This document shows positions 8,263 to 16,435 of a stretch of 64,000 bases of DNA, piece after piece. A program made the translations under genes and the position numbers. The stretch is from JABWBP01 sp964522165 (GTDB taxonomy: Bacteria > Calditrichota > Calditrichia > RBG-13-44-9 > J075): assembly GCA_964522165.1 (NCBI GenBank), contig CAZFVV010000014.1:1-64000 (forward strand). Direction: 5' to 3'. The notes under the pieces are model-generated. The model made no database searches. It saw nothing but the letters and a program-made list of their open reading frames with translations, and was not told the origin of the DNA. Each line of letters begins with the position of its first letter. The stretch's first letter is position 1.

Positions 8263-8490
8263 ATGAAAGAGTTTTTTCTCTATGCTTCGACGCTGGTACT
8301 GGGGGCGGTACTGTTAGGGTTGTTGCTCTATAGTTTCTATATCGTTCTGACCTCCAAAGATGAAAAAAAAGCCGATACCGCCGACCGGGAGAACCCGGCT
8401 GCGCCGAGCCAATCCGCCAAAATGGGGGAATCGGAATCCTCCGCAGTTCCTGCGGGCAAGGGGCCGAAAAAACCTAAGCGGGCGGCGTAA
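8263..8490 (+). CDS. small single-pass membrane protein, unknown
   Basis: This 75-residue protein has a very good Shine-Dalgarno sequence (GAAGGAG, 8-9 bases before ATG 8263). Residues of about 3-28 form one transmembrane helix, followed by a short cytoplasmic or periplasmic tail rich in Lys, Ala, Ser and Pro. No family was recognised. An in-frame start at 8143 would add an unlikely extension across the repeat-rich spacer and was rejected. Confidence 0.7.
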   Translation: MKEFFLYASTLVLGAVLLGLLLYSFYIVLTSKDEKKADTADRENPAAPSQSAKMGESESSAVPAGKGPKKPKRAA

Positions 8491-8590
8491 CGCGCCGGGA
8501 TGGAAAATGCCCGCCGCCTAAAGTAAAGAGGCGCGGGCGTCGAAATATTCATTCTATTTCCTGTTAAACTGTAAAAGGAGGGCAACTTCC

Positions 8591-8908
8591 ATGAGATTAT
8601 TCGATAGATCAGCCGATCCGAAAGAAAATTTCAAGATTGAATTAAACGGCCAATTCAGCGCTACCCGCAAGGTGCTGCCGCCCATCGAATCCTTGATCGA
8701 CCCGAAACAGCGGAAAACCTTTATCAAGAAGCTGTTCGCGAGCAAGGAAAGCGATTACGAAAATTTCATCCGCCGCCTGGAGAGCATCAAAGATTGGAAG
8801 GAAACCTTCCAGGCCGTGGAACTGGAATTTTCTAATCGCAAGGTCAACCCCGGCAAAGATGAAGCGGTTTTATTCACCAATATTTTATTCAACCGTTTCT
8901 TTCAATAA
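8591..8908 (+). CDS. small protein sharing a domain with the C-terminus of the protein at 56678-57985
   Basis: This 105-residue soluble protein has AGGAGG seven bases before its ATG. From about residue 33 it aligns almost without gaps with the last 80 residues of the 435-residue protein encoded at 56678-57985: IDPKQRKTFIKKLF against ISPRQRKKFIKKIF, a shared Trp-Lys about 20 residues later, and VNPGKDEAVLFTNILFNRFF against INPYSKEALEFSDLVYNRYF. It is helical, Lys-rich and has no Cys. I do not know the family or function. The shared block defines a domain of about 72 residues that can stand alone. Confidence 0.8.
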   Translation: MRLFDRSADPKENFKIELNGQFSATRKVLPPIESLIDPKQRKTFIKKLFASKESDYENFIRRLESIKDWKETFQAVELEFSNRKVNPGKDEAVLFTNILFNRFFQ

Positions 8909-9108
8909 ATTCCCCTGGTTTCTCTCCCTGCCGGCCGAAAACCATCCGGCAGGGAGGGGAACATCTGCCGGGGCCGCTCCCGCAAGCAGGCGGTATTGCA
9001 TCCCCGGCGCGGGTCTCACCGCAGGCGACGCCGGGCAGGGGGACGTTGCGATCCGGCAGCGTCCGATAAACGGCTCTTCATTAGAAGCCAAACCGGAGGT
9101 AAAGGCTT

Positions 9109-9348
9109 ATGTTTGGAATCGGCGGTATGGAAGTGCTGGTCATTTTGATCATCGCGCTGTTGTTGTTTGGGGCAAAGCGCCTGCCGGAGCTGGCGCGTTC
9201 CCTGGGGCGAAGCATGAACGAATTCAAATACGGGCTTCACTCCACCCTCTCGGAACTGGAGAATGAGGCAGATCGGCAGAAGGACTCACCGGAGACGAAA
9301 AACTCGAATGAACCCACCATCGGAAAAAAACCAATCGAAAAATCTTGA
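9109..9348 (+). CDS. tatA: twin-arginine translocase subunit TatA/TatB-type
   Basis: This 79-residue protein has the TatA layout: a short N-terminus, one transmembrane helix (about residues 6-21, EVLVILIIALLLFGAKRLPE), the FGxKRLP hinge, an amphipathic helix (ELARSLGRSMNEFK) and a polar tail. TatA oligomers form the pore for export of folded proteins. A GGAGG sequence lies about ten bases before the ATG. The stop overlaps the following transporter gene by 41 bp, so the two are co-transcribed. tatC is not in this window. TatA and TatB cannot be separated firmly at this length, but the short tail favours TatA. Confidence 0.9.
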   Translation: MFGIGGMEVLVILIIALLLFGAKRLPELARSLGRSMNEFKYGLHSTLSELENEADRQKDSPETKNSNEPTIGKKPIEKS

Positions 9349-10915
9349 AGCCAACTCCAGCCGGGAATTGTGGGCCAGCCGGATCGGATTGATCCTGGCC
9401 ATGGCCGGAAACGCCATAGGGCTGGGCAATTTCCTGCGTTTCCCGGTAAAAGCGGCGCAAAACGGCGGCGGCGCGTTCTTGATCCCTTATTTTACCGCGC
9501 TCCTGTTGTTAGGCATTCCCCTGATGTGGGTGGAATGGAGCATCGGGCGGCGCGGCGGCGCATTCGGGTACGGCTCCGCGGTGGGCGCGTTCGGAACCTT
9601 GACGAAGACGAAGCGTGGCGCCCGGATCGCCAATTTTCTGGGGGTATTGGGCATCTCCGTGCCCCTGGCCTTTACGATCTATTATACCTACATCGAAAGC
9701 TGGACCCTGGCGTACAGCTTCTTTTCCGTTTCCGGCCAGTACCAGGGGTTGCTAAGTTTTGAAGGGATGTCCGGCTTCCTGGCCGCCTTCCAGGGCAAGG
9801 TTGCCAACCAGCATTTTTCCGGCCTTACCGTCGCCCTGGCCTTTTTCCTGGTTACCCTGGGTTTGAACGTATATATCCTCTCCAAAGGGATTTCCGGGGG
9901 AATTGAAAAGCTCGCCAAAGTAGCGCTCCCGTTGCTGTTCCTGTTCGCCCTGATCCTGATGATCCGGGTGGTAACCCTGGGCGCGCCCGATCCCGCCCAC
10001 CCGGAAAACAGCGTGTATAACGGCTTTGCTTACCTCTGGAATCCCGATTTCCGTTCCATCACCGAGGCGAGGACCTGGCTGGCCGCAGCAGGGCAGATTT
10101 TTTTCACCCTCAGCGTGGGCACCGGCAGCATCCTCACCTACGCCAGTTACCTCAAAAAGAAAGACGATATCGCCCTCACCGGCCTGACTACCTCCATGAC
10201 CAATGAATTCGCAGAAGTGGTCCTGGGCGGCTCCATCGCCATTCCGGTGGCGGTGGCGTTCTTCGGGTTGACCCAAACCGAAGCCATCGCCCGGGGCGGG
10301 GCGTTTGATCTCGGTTTTATCGCCATGCCGATCATTTTCCAAAAATTGCCCCTGGGTGGGCTGTTTGGCATGATGTGGTTTCTGCTGCTGTTTTTCGCCG
10401 GCATCACCTCCTCGGTGGCGCTGTGCTCACCGGCGATGGCGTTTTTACAGGATCAAATGAAACTTACCCGCAGGCAGGCGGCCCTGGCCACCGGGGCGGT
10501 TTTGCTGGTGTGTGGTTTGCCGGTGGTTTTTTTCCTCGAATATGGATTTTTGGACGAGATGGATTTCTGGGCCGGCACCTTCGGACTGGTATTATTTGCC
10601 CTGATCGAAGTGCTCTTATTCGCCTGGATTTTGGGAATCAACCGGGGGTGGCAGGAAATCCATGAAGGCGCGGATTTGAAAATTCCGGGGATTTTCAAAG
10701 TAATCATAAAATACATTACCCCGGTCTATTTGTTAACCCTGCTGGCATTTTGGGGATACCAGGACGGCATACCCATTCTGCTGATGACCAACACCGATCC
10801 CGGGAATGCCCCCTACTTATGGGGAGCGCGCCTGATGATGGCGGCCCTGACGGCCATTGCGTTGGCGCTGGCCTTCCGCGCCTATAAAAAAGGCACCCTG
10901 CGCGACCAATCCTGA
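9308..10915 (+). CDS. sodium-dependent neurotransmitter:sodium symporter family transporter
   Basis: This 535-residue protein belongs to the NSS (LeuT-fold) family, which imports amino acids with Na+. TM1 carries the family signature ASRIGLILAMAGNAIGLGNF followed by RFP and NGGGAF. About twelve hydrophobic segments are visible. The start at 9308 is preferred over 9263 because it gives the standard N-terminus; it overlaps the end of tatA. A 39-residue membrane protein like the MetS small subunit follows 26 bp downstream. The MetP-MetS pair of Corynebacterium imports methionine and alanine (established), so methionine or a small neutral amino acid is a reasonable guess for the substrate. Confidence 0.92.
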   Translation: MNPPSEKNQSKNLEANSSRELWASRIGLILAMAGNAIGLGNFLRFPVKAAQNGGGAFLIPYFTALLLLGIPLMWVEWSIGRRGGAFGYGSAVGAFGTLTKTKRGARIANFLGVLGISVPLAFTIYYTYIESWTLAYSFFSVSGQYQGLLSFEGMSGFLAAFQGKVANQHFSGLTVALAFFLVTLGLNVYILSKGISGGIEKLAKVALPLLFLFALILMIRVVTLGAPDPAHPENSVYNGFAYLWNPDFRSITEARTWLAAAGQIFFTLSVGTGSILTYASYLKKKDDIALTGLTTSMTNEFAEVVLGGSIAIPVAVAFFGLTQTEAIARGGAFDLGFIAMPIIFQKLPLGGLFGMMWFLLLFFAGITSSVALCSPAMAFLQDQMKLTRRQAALATGAVLLVCGLPVVFFLEYGFLDEMDFWAGTFGLVLFALIEVLLFAWILGINRGWQEIHEGADLKIPGIFKVIIKYITPVYLLTLLAFWGYQDGIPILLMTNTDPGNAPYLWGARLMMAALTAIALALAFRAYKKGTLRDQS

Positions 10916-10941
10916 TTCGAAAGCAAAGAAAGGACTCTCCT

Positions 10942-11061
10942 ATGGAAACCGGTTTGACGCTTCCCGGATGGCTCTTTTTAATTTTTGCCTGGGGTTCGAT
11001 TATCGGCATGACTATTTTTTGCTTCTGGCGGATTTTAATGTCGCAGCGAGAACGAGAATGA
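10942..11061 (+). CDS. 39-residue membrane peptide, MetS-like NSS transporter small subunit
   Basis: The ATG at 10942 follows AAAGGA at good spacing. The product has one hydrophobic helix (LPGWLFLIFAWGSIIGMTIF, residues 7-26) ending in CFWRILMSQ and a charged tail RERE. This matches the layout of MetS-type small subunits of NSS transporters (PF16951 as recalled), which are required for transport by their large partner. Its place directly after an NSS gene supports the call. It is short enough to be missed by routine gene calling. Confidence 0.8.
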   Translation: METGLTLPGWLFLIFAWGSIIGMTIFCFWRILMSQRERE

Positions 11062-11160
11062 ACGCGCATTCCGCCGGGCCGCCGGCGCTGATGGCGTTTT
11101 GCGAATGCTATCTCACATAGATCTTATACGGTTTATAGGACAAAATCGGGTTGCTCAACT

Positions 11161-12249
11161 ATGGATTTGATGACGTTTCTGTTGTTCCTCGCCGGGCTGG
11201 CGCTGCTGACCGTGGGGGCGGAAATCCTGATTCGCGGCTCCTCCCGGCTGGCGGCCATGTTAGGTATCTCTCCCCTGGTTATCGGATTAACCGTGGTGGC
11301 ATTCAGCACCAGTTCCCCGGAGTTGGCGGTGAGCATTCGCTCCGCGCTGGCCGACCAGGCGGACATTGCCCTGGGGAACGTGGTGGGGAGCAATATTTTC
11401 AATGTATTGTTAATCCTGGGATTGTCTGCCGCAATTACTCCCCTGGCGGTCTCCCGGCAATTGATCCGGCTGGACGTGCCGATCATGATCGGGGTGTCGT
11501 TTCTGCTCCTGATTTTGGGGATCGGCGGGCGGATCAACCGGGTAGAGGGACTCATTTTATTTATCGGAATCATTGTCTATTCCGTGTTTTTGATCGTTCA
11601 AAGCCGGAAAGAGAAAAACGGCCATGATGATGATTACCACAAAAAATTCGGAAAACCGCAGCGCAAATCCGCCGGGCAGGGGATTATCAACCTTGCGATG
11701 GTCCTGGTGGGATTGGGAATGCTGGTGCTGGGGGCCCGCTGGATGGTGGACGGCGCGGTGGTGATTGCCCGGGCCATGGGCGTAAGCGAGTTGATCATCG
11801 GCTTAACCATTATCGCCGCGGGAACCTCCCTGCCGGAAGTGGCCGCCTCGGTGATTGCCAGCATTCGCAAAGAGCGCGACATGGCGGTAGGCAACGTAAT
11901 CGGCAGTAACATCTTCAACATTTTATCGGTGCTGGGATTGTCCAGCGCCCTTTCCCCGGGAGGCATCGCGGTCTCCCCGGCGGCGTTGAATTTCGATATT
12001 CCGGTGATGATTGCCGTGGCCGTGGCCTGCCTGCCGATCTTTTTTCACGGCAGCGGAATCTCCCGCTGGGAAGGGTTTCTCTTCCTGGGGTATTACGTCG
12101 CCTACACCGCTTACCTGATTTTGTCCTCCACCCAACACGACGCCCTGCCGTTCTTCAGTTGGGTGATGAGTTTCTTTGTGATTCCCCTGACCGCGATCAC
12201 GCTGCTGCTGATCAGCTACCGGCAGTGGCGGAAAGATCGCCCGGCCTGA
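11161..12249 (+). CDS. calcium/sodium antiporter, CaCA family (YrbG-like)
   Basis: This 362-residue membrane protein has two inverted halves, each with an alpha-repeat. The first reads GLTVVAFSTSSPE ... GNVVGSNIFNVLLILG and the second GLTIIAAGTSLPE ... GNVIGSNIFNILSVLG; these form the ion-binding core of cation/Ca2+ exchangers. The first repeat has STSSPE where GTSxPE is usual. About ten transmembrane segments are separated in the middle by a short charged loop (KEKNGHDDDYHKKFGKPQRK). It should exchange Na+ or H+ for Ca2+ across the inner membrane. It follows the transporter genes by 99 bp. Confidence 0.92.
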   Translation: MDLMTFLLFLAGLALLTVGAEILIRGSSRLAAMLGISPLVIGLTVVAFSTSSPELAVSIRSALADQADIALGNVVGSNIFNVLLILGLSAAITPLAVSRQLIRLDVPIMIGVSFLLLILGIGGRINRVEGLILFIGIIVYSVFLIVQSRKEKNGHDDDYHKKFGKPQRKSAGQGIINLAMVLVGLGMLVLGARWMVDGAVVIARAMGVSELIIGLTIIAAGTSLPEVAASVIASIRKERDMAVGNVIGSNIFNILSVLGLSSALSPGGIAVSPAALNFDIPVMIAVAVACLPIFFHGSGISRWEGFLFLGYYVAYTAYLILSSTQHDALPFFSWVMSFFVIPLTAITLLLISYRQWRKDRPA

Positions 12250-12296
12250 AGCGCGTACGGAACGGCGTTTCGATATATGCTGCGTAGGTACTTGGG

Positions 12297-12350
12297 GGTA
12301 TAAGGTATAAGTTATAAGGAAAACAACGCCTTATACCCTATACCTTATGC
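12297..12350. repeat. TATAAGG inverted repeat element, copy 1
   Basis: The sequence starts with GGTATAAGGTATAAG, passes through GGAAAACAACGC and returns as CTTATACCCTATACCTTAT, forming a long hairpin. A second copy with the same loop sequence lies at 60290-60336. The first copy has one extra 8-bp unit (GTTATAAG). Confidence 0.7.
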
Positions 12351-12422
12351 TATAAAGTTTATGCCCAGGTGCATTATACATTGCGAAATTGAGCGGATAA
12401 ATGGATTCTCAACGGGATTACC

Positions 12423-13148
12423 ATGTCTGAACGAAAAGCAATCATCATCGGCGCTTCCTCCGGCATCGGCAAGGAGCTGGCGAAAGAATTGTCCCGGCGC
12501 GGATATACCTTAGGGTTGGCCGCCCGCCGGGAAGACCTGTTAGAAGCGCTGCGCGGCGAATTGAGCCTGCCGGCGCATATCCGGCGGATGGACGCGGCGC
12601 AGCCCTGCCCCGCCCGGCAGATTTTGCAGGAATTGTTAGCGGAAATGGGAGACGTGGAGTTAGTGGTGCTCAACGCCGGGATCAGCAAGCACAAGGCGAG
12701 CTGGGAAGAGGAGCAGCAGACCATCGACACCAATGTCGCCGGGTTTGTGGCCCTGGCCGGGGTCGCGATGGACTATTTCACCCGGCGCGGCGCCGGCCAC
12801 TTGGTGGGCATTTCCTCCGTGGCCGGGCTGAGGGGATTCGGCATTTCCGCGGCCTACTGCGCTTCCAAAGCCTTCATCTCGATTTATATGCAGGCGCTGC
12901 GGCAAAAATCAACCCGGCTGGGATTGAACGTTACTGTAACCGATATTAAACCGGGTTTTATCGATACCCCGATGATCAGCGGTCGGAAATATCCCTTTTG
13001 GGTGGTCCCGGCGGAGATGGCGGCGCGCCAGATTTACACCGCGATTCGGAAACGCAAGCGCCATGCCTACGTTCCCCGGCGCTGGCAGCCGGTCGCCTGG
13101 CTGCTAAGGGCGCTGCCGGATTGGCTGTTCATACGTTTGCCAGTTTAA
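12423..13148 (+). CDS. short-chain dehydrogenase/reductase
   Basis: This 241-residue protein is a classical SDR. The cofactor-binding GASSGIG is at residues 10-16, LNAG at about 83-86, catalytic Ser at 131/132 (GISSVAG) and the catalytic pair Tyr145/Lys149 (YCASK). An Arg pair after the second strand (AARRED) suggests NADP(H) preference. Length is normal; the last 40 residues are basic and end in hydrophobic LLRALPDWLFIRLPV, which may dock it to a membrane. The substrate is unknown. It is followed 39 bp later by a PhzF-family gene. Confidence 0.9.
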   Translation: MSERKAIIIGASSGIGKELAKELSRRGYTLGLAARREDLLEALRGELSLPAHIRRMDAAQPCPARQILQELLAEMGDVELVVLNAGISKHKASWEEEQQTIDTNVAGFVALAGVAMDYFTRRGAGHLVGISSVAGLRGFGISAAYCASKAFISIYMQALRQKSTRLGLNVTVTDIKPGFIDTPMISGRKYPFWVVPAEMAARQIYTAIRKRKRHAYVPRRWQPVAWLLRALPDWLFIRLPV

Positions 13149-13187
13149 ATAAGCGGTGTTATAGTGTTATCAAGAGGAAAAACCACT

Positions 13188-14078
13188 ATGGAAAGACCCT
13201 TGCTCTATCTTGTCGATGTATTCGCGGAGCAGAAGTACCAAGGCAACCAACTGGCGGTGATTCGCGGGGGAGGCCATTTTGCGAGCGGGCAGATGCAGAA
13301 GATCGCCCGGGAGATGAATTTTTCCGAAACCACCTTCATCATCTCCGGGCAGGAAGAAAATGGCGGCTACCCGGTGCGCATTTTCACCCCCGCGGAAGAA
13401 ATCCCCTTCGCCGGGCATCCTACCCTGGGCACGGCCTACATTATTCAGCAGGAAATCCTGAAACGGCCGGTGGAACGGGTTACCCTGAATCTGAAAGCCG
13501 GCCAGATTCCGGTAGAGTTCCACTACCGCGACGGCGAACCGGAACTGCTCTGGATGACCCAGCTTCCCCCAACGTTCGAGGCGCACACCTTCGATGTAAA
13601 ACAGGTCAGCGAGATGCTGAGCCTGGATCGTTCTGATATCGATCCCCGGGTACCGATCCAGATCGTTTCCACCGGCACCCCTTTCCTGCTCGTTCCCCTG
13701 AAAACCCTGGAGGCGGTGAAGCGGGCGAGAATCCATCGCGAGAAGTATTTTGCCCTCGTCGAAACCCTGCCCGCCAAAGCCGTTTTCATCTTTGCACCGG
13801 AAACCTACCATTCCGAAAATCAGTTGAACGTGCGCTTGTTTGCCGACTACTACGGAATAGCGGAAGACCCTGCCACCGGCAGCGCCAACGGCTGCCTGGC
13901 CGGGTACCTGGCGAAGCATCGCTATTGGGGGAAAGCGTACATCGACGTGCGGGTGGAGCAGGGCTACGAGATCGGGCGGCCCTCCCTGCTGCTGCTCAAA
14001 GCGGAAGACCGCGGCAATACGATCCATATCCAGGTGGGCGGGAAGGTGATTCCCGTGGCGGAAGGGAAGTTGTGTTGA
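13188..14078 (+). CDS. PhzF family isomerase-like protein
   Basis: This 296-residue protein has the two-lobed PhzF/diaminopimelate epimerase fold. Visible signatures are LVDVFAEQKYQGNQLAVI at the start, the acidic catalytic position in MNFSETTF, PFAGHPTLGTAY, and DPATGSANGCLAGY in the second lobe. PhzF itself isomerises a phenazine precursor; most family members have unknown substrates. The ATG at 13188 is chosen over a GTG at 13164 because it has AAGAGGA upstream and gives the standard N-terminus. It likely shares a transcript with the SDR upstream. Confidence 0.9.
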   Translation: MERPLLYLVDVFAEQKYQGNQLAVIRGGGHFASGQMQKIAREMNFSETTFIISGQEENGGYPVRIFTPAEEIPFAGHPTLGTAYIIQQEILKRPVERVTLNLKAGQIPVEFHYRDGEPELLWMTQLPPTFEAHTFDVKQVSEMLSLDRSDIDPRVPIQIVSTGTPFLLVPLKTLEAVKRARIHREKYFALVETLPAKAVFIFAPETYHSENQLNVRLFADYYGIAEDPATGSANGCLAGYLAKHRYWGKAYIDVRVEQGYEIGRPSLLLLKAEDRGNTIHIQVGGKVIPVAEGKLC

Positions 14079-14134
14079 TTGCGGATTGGGGATTTCGGAT
14101 TGAAAACCCTGATACGAGGATTGGGGATTCAGGG
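14077..14134. repeat. short tandem repeat of a GGATTGG type
   Basis: After the PhzF stop codon come GATTGCGGATTGGGGATTTCGGATT (stated in parts: GATTGCGGATT, then GGGGATTTCGGATT) and later GAGGATTGGGGATTCAGGG. These are imperfect copies of a 7-8 bp unit ending in GGATT. They resemble STRR heptamers of cyanobacteria (established type). Confidence 0.6.
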
Positions 14135-14143
14135 ATATGAACA

Positions 14144-14872
14144 CTATTTCCGCAGCGCTTCTTCGAACTTCTCCGCCAGGGAGGGATCGATGCCGGCGAT
14201 CTCCGAGAGGATGCGCAGCGAGGAGGGCGGGGGATCCGCCCACAGCCATTCGAGGTTCAGCCAGAAGCCCGGCAGCGCCCGGCTTTCAAATTTGCCTTTC
14301 GACCCGCCCATTGCTAATTGGTAATTGCCTTCGCTGTCCAGCAAGTAAAATTCGGCGCGGCGTTTTTCCGGGTCGATCAGCCAGTATTCCGGGATGCCGG
14401 CCTGTTCGTATTCGTAGAATTTGTCTCCCCGGTCGCGCCCGGCGCTTTCCGGGGAAATAATTTCTACCACCAGGTCGGCGGGGCCGTCTAAATAAGTTTT
14501 CTTGAGCCGTTTCAGATGTTCGGCGGCTACAAAGATCAGGTCCGGCTCCCGGCCGGATTTGGATAATTTCATTTGAAAAGGGGGAGCAACCGCCCGGCCA
14601 AGACGCCGATATTTCACGTAATTTCCCACCACTTCCTGGAGGAACATCCCAATATTCTGGTGTATGAGTGATGCCGGACTGTGCATAATGATCTCTCCAT
14701 TTACCCATTCGGCCAGGGTATCTTCATCCGCCCAGGCTAAAAATTCTTCGTAAGTCATGCGATGGGGGATATCCTGCCCCGCCAGCATCTCTGTCAGGCG
14801 TTGCCGCAAGTTCGCATCGCTCAACCCCGGCTGCTGCAACATTTCCCGGATTTTTTCCTTGAATTTTTCCAT
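14144..14872 (-). CDS. Uma2 family protein (DUF820, PD-(D/E)XK nuclease fold)
   Basis: This 242-residue protein carries the Uma2 core: MTYEEFLAWADED, an acidic residue pair in EPDLIFV and the motif DLVVEIISPES followed by RD and K, then EYEQAGIPEYWLIDP. These fit a PD-(D/E)XK nuclease active site. Uma2 proteins are numerous in cyanobacteria and some other phyla; their cellular role is poorly known and some copies travel with mobile DNA. The first 55 residues are an extra helical leader with several Gln and Leu. No partner gene is close by. Confidence 0.85.
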   Translation of the reverse strand: MEKFKEKIREMLQQPGLSDANLRQRLTEMLAGQDIPHRMTYEEFLAWADEDTLAEWVNGEIIMHSPASLIHQNIGMFLQEVVGNYVKYRRLGRAVAPPFQMKLSKSGREPDLIFVAAEHLKRLKKTYLDGPADLVVEIISPESAGRDRGDKFYEYEQAGIPEYWLIDPEKRRAEFYLLDSEGNYQLAMGGSKGKFESRALPGFWLNLEWLWADPPPSSLRILSEIAGIDPSLAEKFEEALRK

Positions 14873-14989
14873 GGCAAATCGCCGTTTCGGGTTTCCGAAA
14901 CCATGTTAACAATGGATGCGCAGCAAATCAAGCGGTTTTACAGGCGCGGCGCACTGGAGAAGCGCGTTGCACCTGAATAATGCCGATCA

Positions 14990-16126
14990 TCAGTTTCCCT
15001 CTTCCCGCAAAAGAAATTCGCCGGAGAACAGTTGCTGGTCTTTCTCCTGCAAGGGATGATACTGCGCGCCCTGCACGTCCCGGAACAGCCGCTCCAGCCC
15101 GAAACTGTTGAAAAATCCCTGCCCCCCGGCAGCCTCCATGGCTTTGGCAACGGTCCGCATGGCAGCGTTTGCGACGTTGGTTTTCCGGGTTAGAATTTCA
15201 TGGGCGTTGCGATCCAACGGCTGAAAATCGTAGTTATTGCAAATCCTGACCATATCCTGCAATTGCACCTGCGCCGCGGTCAGTTCGTTATTCATCTCCG
15301 CGATTTGATAATGCAGATGAGGCTTGCGCAGCTTGCTGCCTTTCGCCTGCTGAATGACGATTTGAGCGGCCCTTTCCGCAATGCCGACGTAAACCGACAT
15401 GATCAGCGGCATGGCGACGGTCAGAACCACCGCCCAGAAGGGATGAAATTCTCCCCGCGACCGGCGCAGAACAATGGCGGATTCCGCGACAAATACGTTT
15501 TCCAATTTTACGGTGTGGGAACCGGTGCCGCGCATGCCCAGGGTGTACCAATCATCCTTTACAGTAAGACCTTCGGAGCTGAACGGAACCGGAAAGTGCA
15601 ATACCTGCCAGCCGGATTGCGGGTCATGGTAGGGAGCGCTGGTGACCAGTAGGTCCCCCACCGCGGACTGGCTGGCAAAGTGTTTTTGGGCGGTAACCAG
15701 GTAGCCGCCCTCGGTTTTCTGCATTTCCCCGTTAGACTCCAGCCAGTCCCGCGCCCCGGTGCTCACCAAAACAAGCTGGTTCTCGGCGACCTTTTTTAGA
15801 ATTGCTTCACCGCCCTGGCCTTTTTTGTATTTCCAGATATTGGCGGCCAGCAGATGCTGGTGCATGGACAGCGCCAGCGCCGTGGAAGGGCTGTACCAGG
15901 CCATCACCCGCAAAATATCGCACATCTGCGAATGGGAAACCCCCTCCCCGCCCAATTCCGCCGGGATGGTTGCGGAGAAAAAGCGGCGCTCTTTCAGCCG
16001 GAGATAATTTTCTTTTACAAAGGCGGCTTCCCGGTCATAATCCGCCTCCCGCTTTGCAAACTCCAAGCCTAAATCGTGGGTTAAATCTAACCATTGGGTA
16101 TCTATTGCTCTAAGTTGCGCTTGCAT
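14990..16126 (-). CDS. acyl-CoA dehydrogenase-like flavoprotein
   Basis: This 378-residue protein has the acyl-CoA dehydrogenase fold: helical N-domain with FFSATIPAELGGEGVSH, a central beta domain with GTGSHTVKLENVFV, and a C-terminal helical bundle. The end reads FNSFGLERLFRDVQGAQYHP followed by LQEKDQQLFSGEFLL, without the usual IYEGT-type catalytic glutamate segment. This is closer to the PF08028 group that includes flavin-dependent monooxygenases. The ATG at 16126 is chosen because AGAAGGAGT precedes it; the frame is open to 16237. Just upstream lie an ATTTTG/CAAAAT inverted repeat (16142-16159) and a 16-bp motif also found before the AraC gene, which suggests AraC control. Confidence 0.85.
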   Translation of the reverse strand: MQAQLRAIDTQWLDLTHDLGLEFAKREADYDREAAFVKENYLRLKERRFFSATIPAELGGEGVSHSQMCDILRVMAWYSPSTALALSMHQHLLAANIWKYKKGQGGEAILKKVAENQLVLVSTGARDWLESNGEMQKTEGGYLVTAQKHFASQSAVGDLLVTSAPYHDPQSGWQVLHFPVPFSSEGLTVKDDWYTLGMRGTGSHTVKLENVFVAESAIVLRRSRGEFHPFWAVVLTVAMPLIMSVYVGIAERAAQIVIQQAKGSKLRKPHLHYQIAEMNNELTAAQVQLQDMVRICNNYDFQPLDRNAHEILTRKTNVANAAMRTVAKAMEAAGGQGFFNSFGLERLFRDVQGAQYHPLQEKDQQLFSGEFLLREEGN

Positions 16127-16141
16127 AGTTGGACTCCTTCT

Positions 16142-16185
16142 ATTTTGGTGTATCAAAATTCCGGTAGTGGTTAAGTTTTGACTGA
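16142..16185 (-). promoter_or_regulatory. candidate operator region of the acyl-CoA dehydrogenase-like gene
   Basis: ATTTTG (16142-16147) and CAAAAT (16154-16159) form an inverted repeat just upstream of the Shine-Dalgarno. Next to it, 16163-16185 matches 17429-17451 in inverted orientation at 20 of 23 positions, including an exact 16-bp core TGGTTAAGTTTTGACT (16168-16183). It may be a binding site for the AraC-family regulator encoded between the two sites. Confidence 0.5.
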
Positions 16186-16381
16186 TGAAAATATCCGGCT
16201 TCACACTTTTCTTTTGAACAAGAGAAAACAGAGGCAAAGAGTTTTTGAGAATATCTCTGTTATCTCCGTTCGCTCCTGTTCACGGAACGGCAGAATGGTG
16301 ATGTTTGGTTTGTGCCTGGTCATGCATGATATTTTGCCTACTGCCTACTCGCCTACCCCACTCATTTCGGAATAAAGATAT

Positions 16382-16405
16382 AAAAGAAAAGCCGAACAGG
16401 CTTTG
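16382..16405 (-). terminator. intrinsic terminator of the AraC gene
   Basis: On the minus strand AAAGCC-TGTTC-GGCTTT is followed by TCTTTTA. It starts about 30 bases after the AraC stop codon. Confidence 0.7.
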
Positions 16406-16435
16406 CTGTGAGGTTCAAATTATTGGCTGAGAAGA

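Noticed and set aside
13170..14249. Long reading frame (359 codons) on the minus strand opposite the PhzF gene
   Set aside because: It mirrors a well-supported PhzF gene, and its translation is rich in Arg, Gly, Gln and His as expected for a shadow frame in GC-rich DNA.
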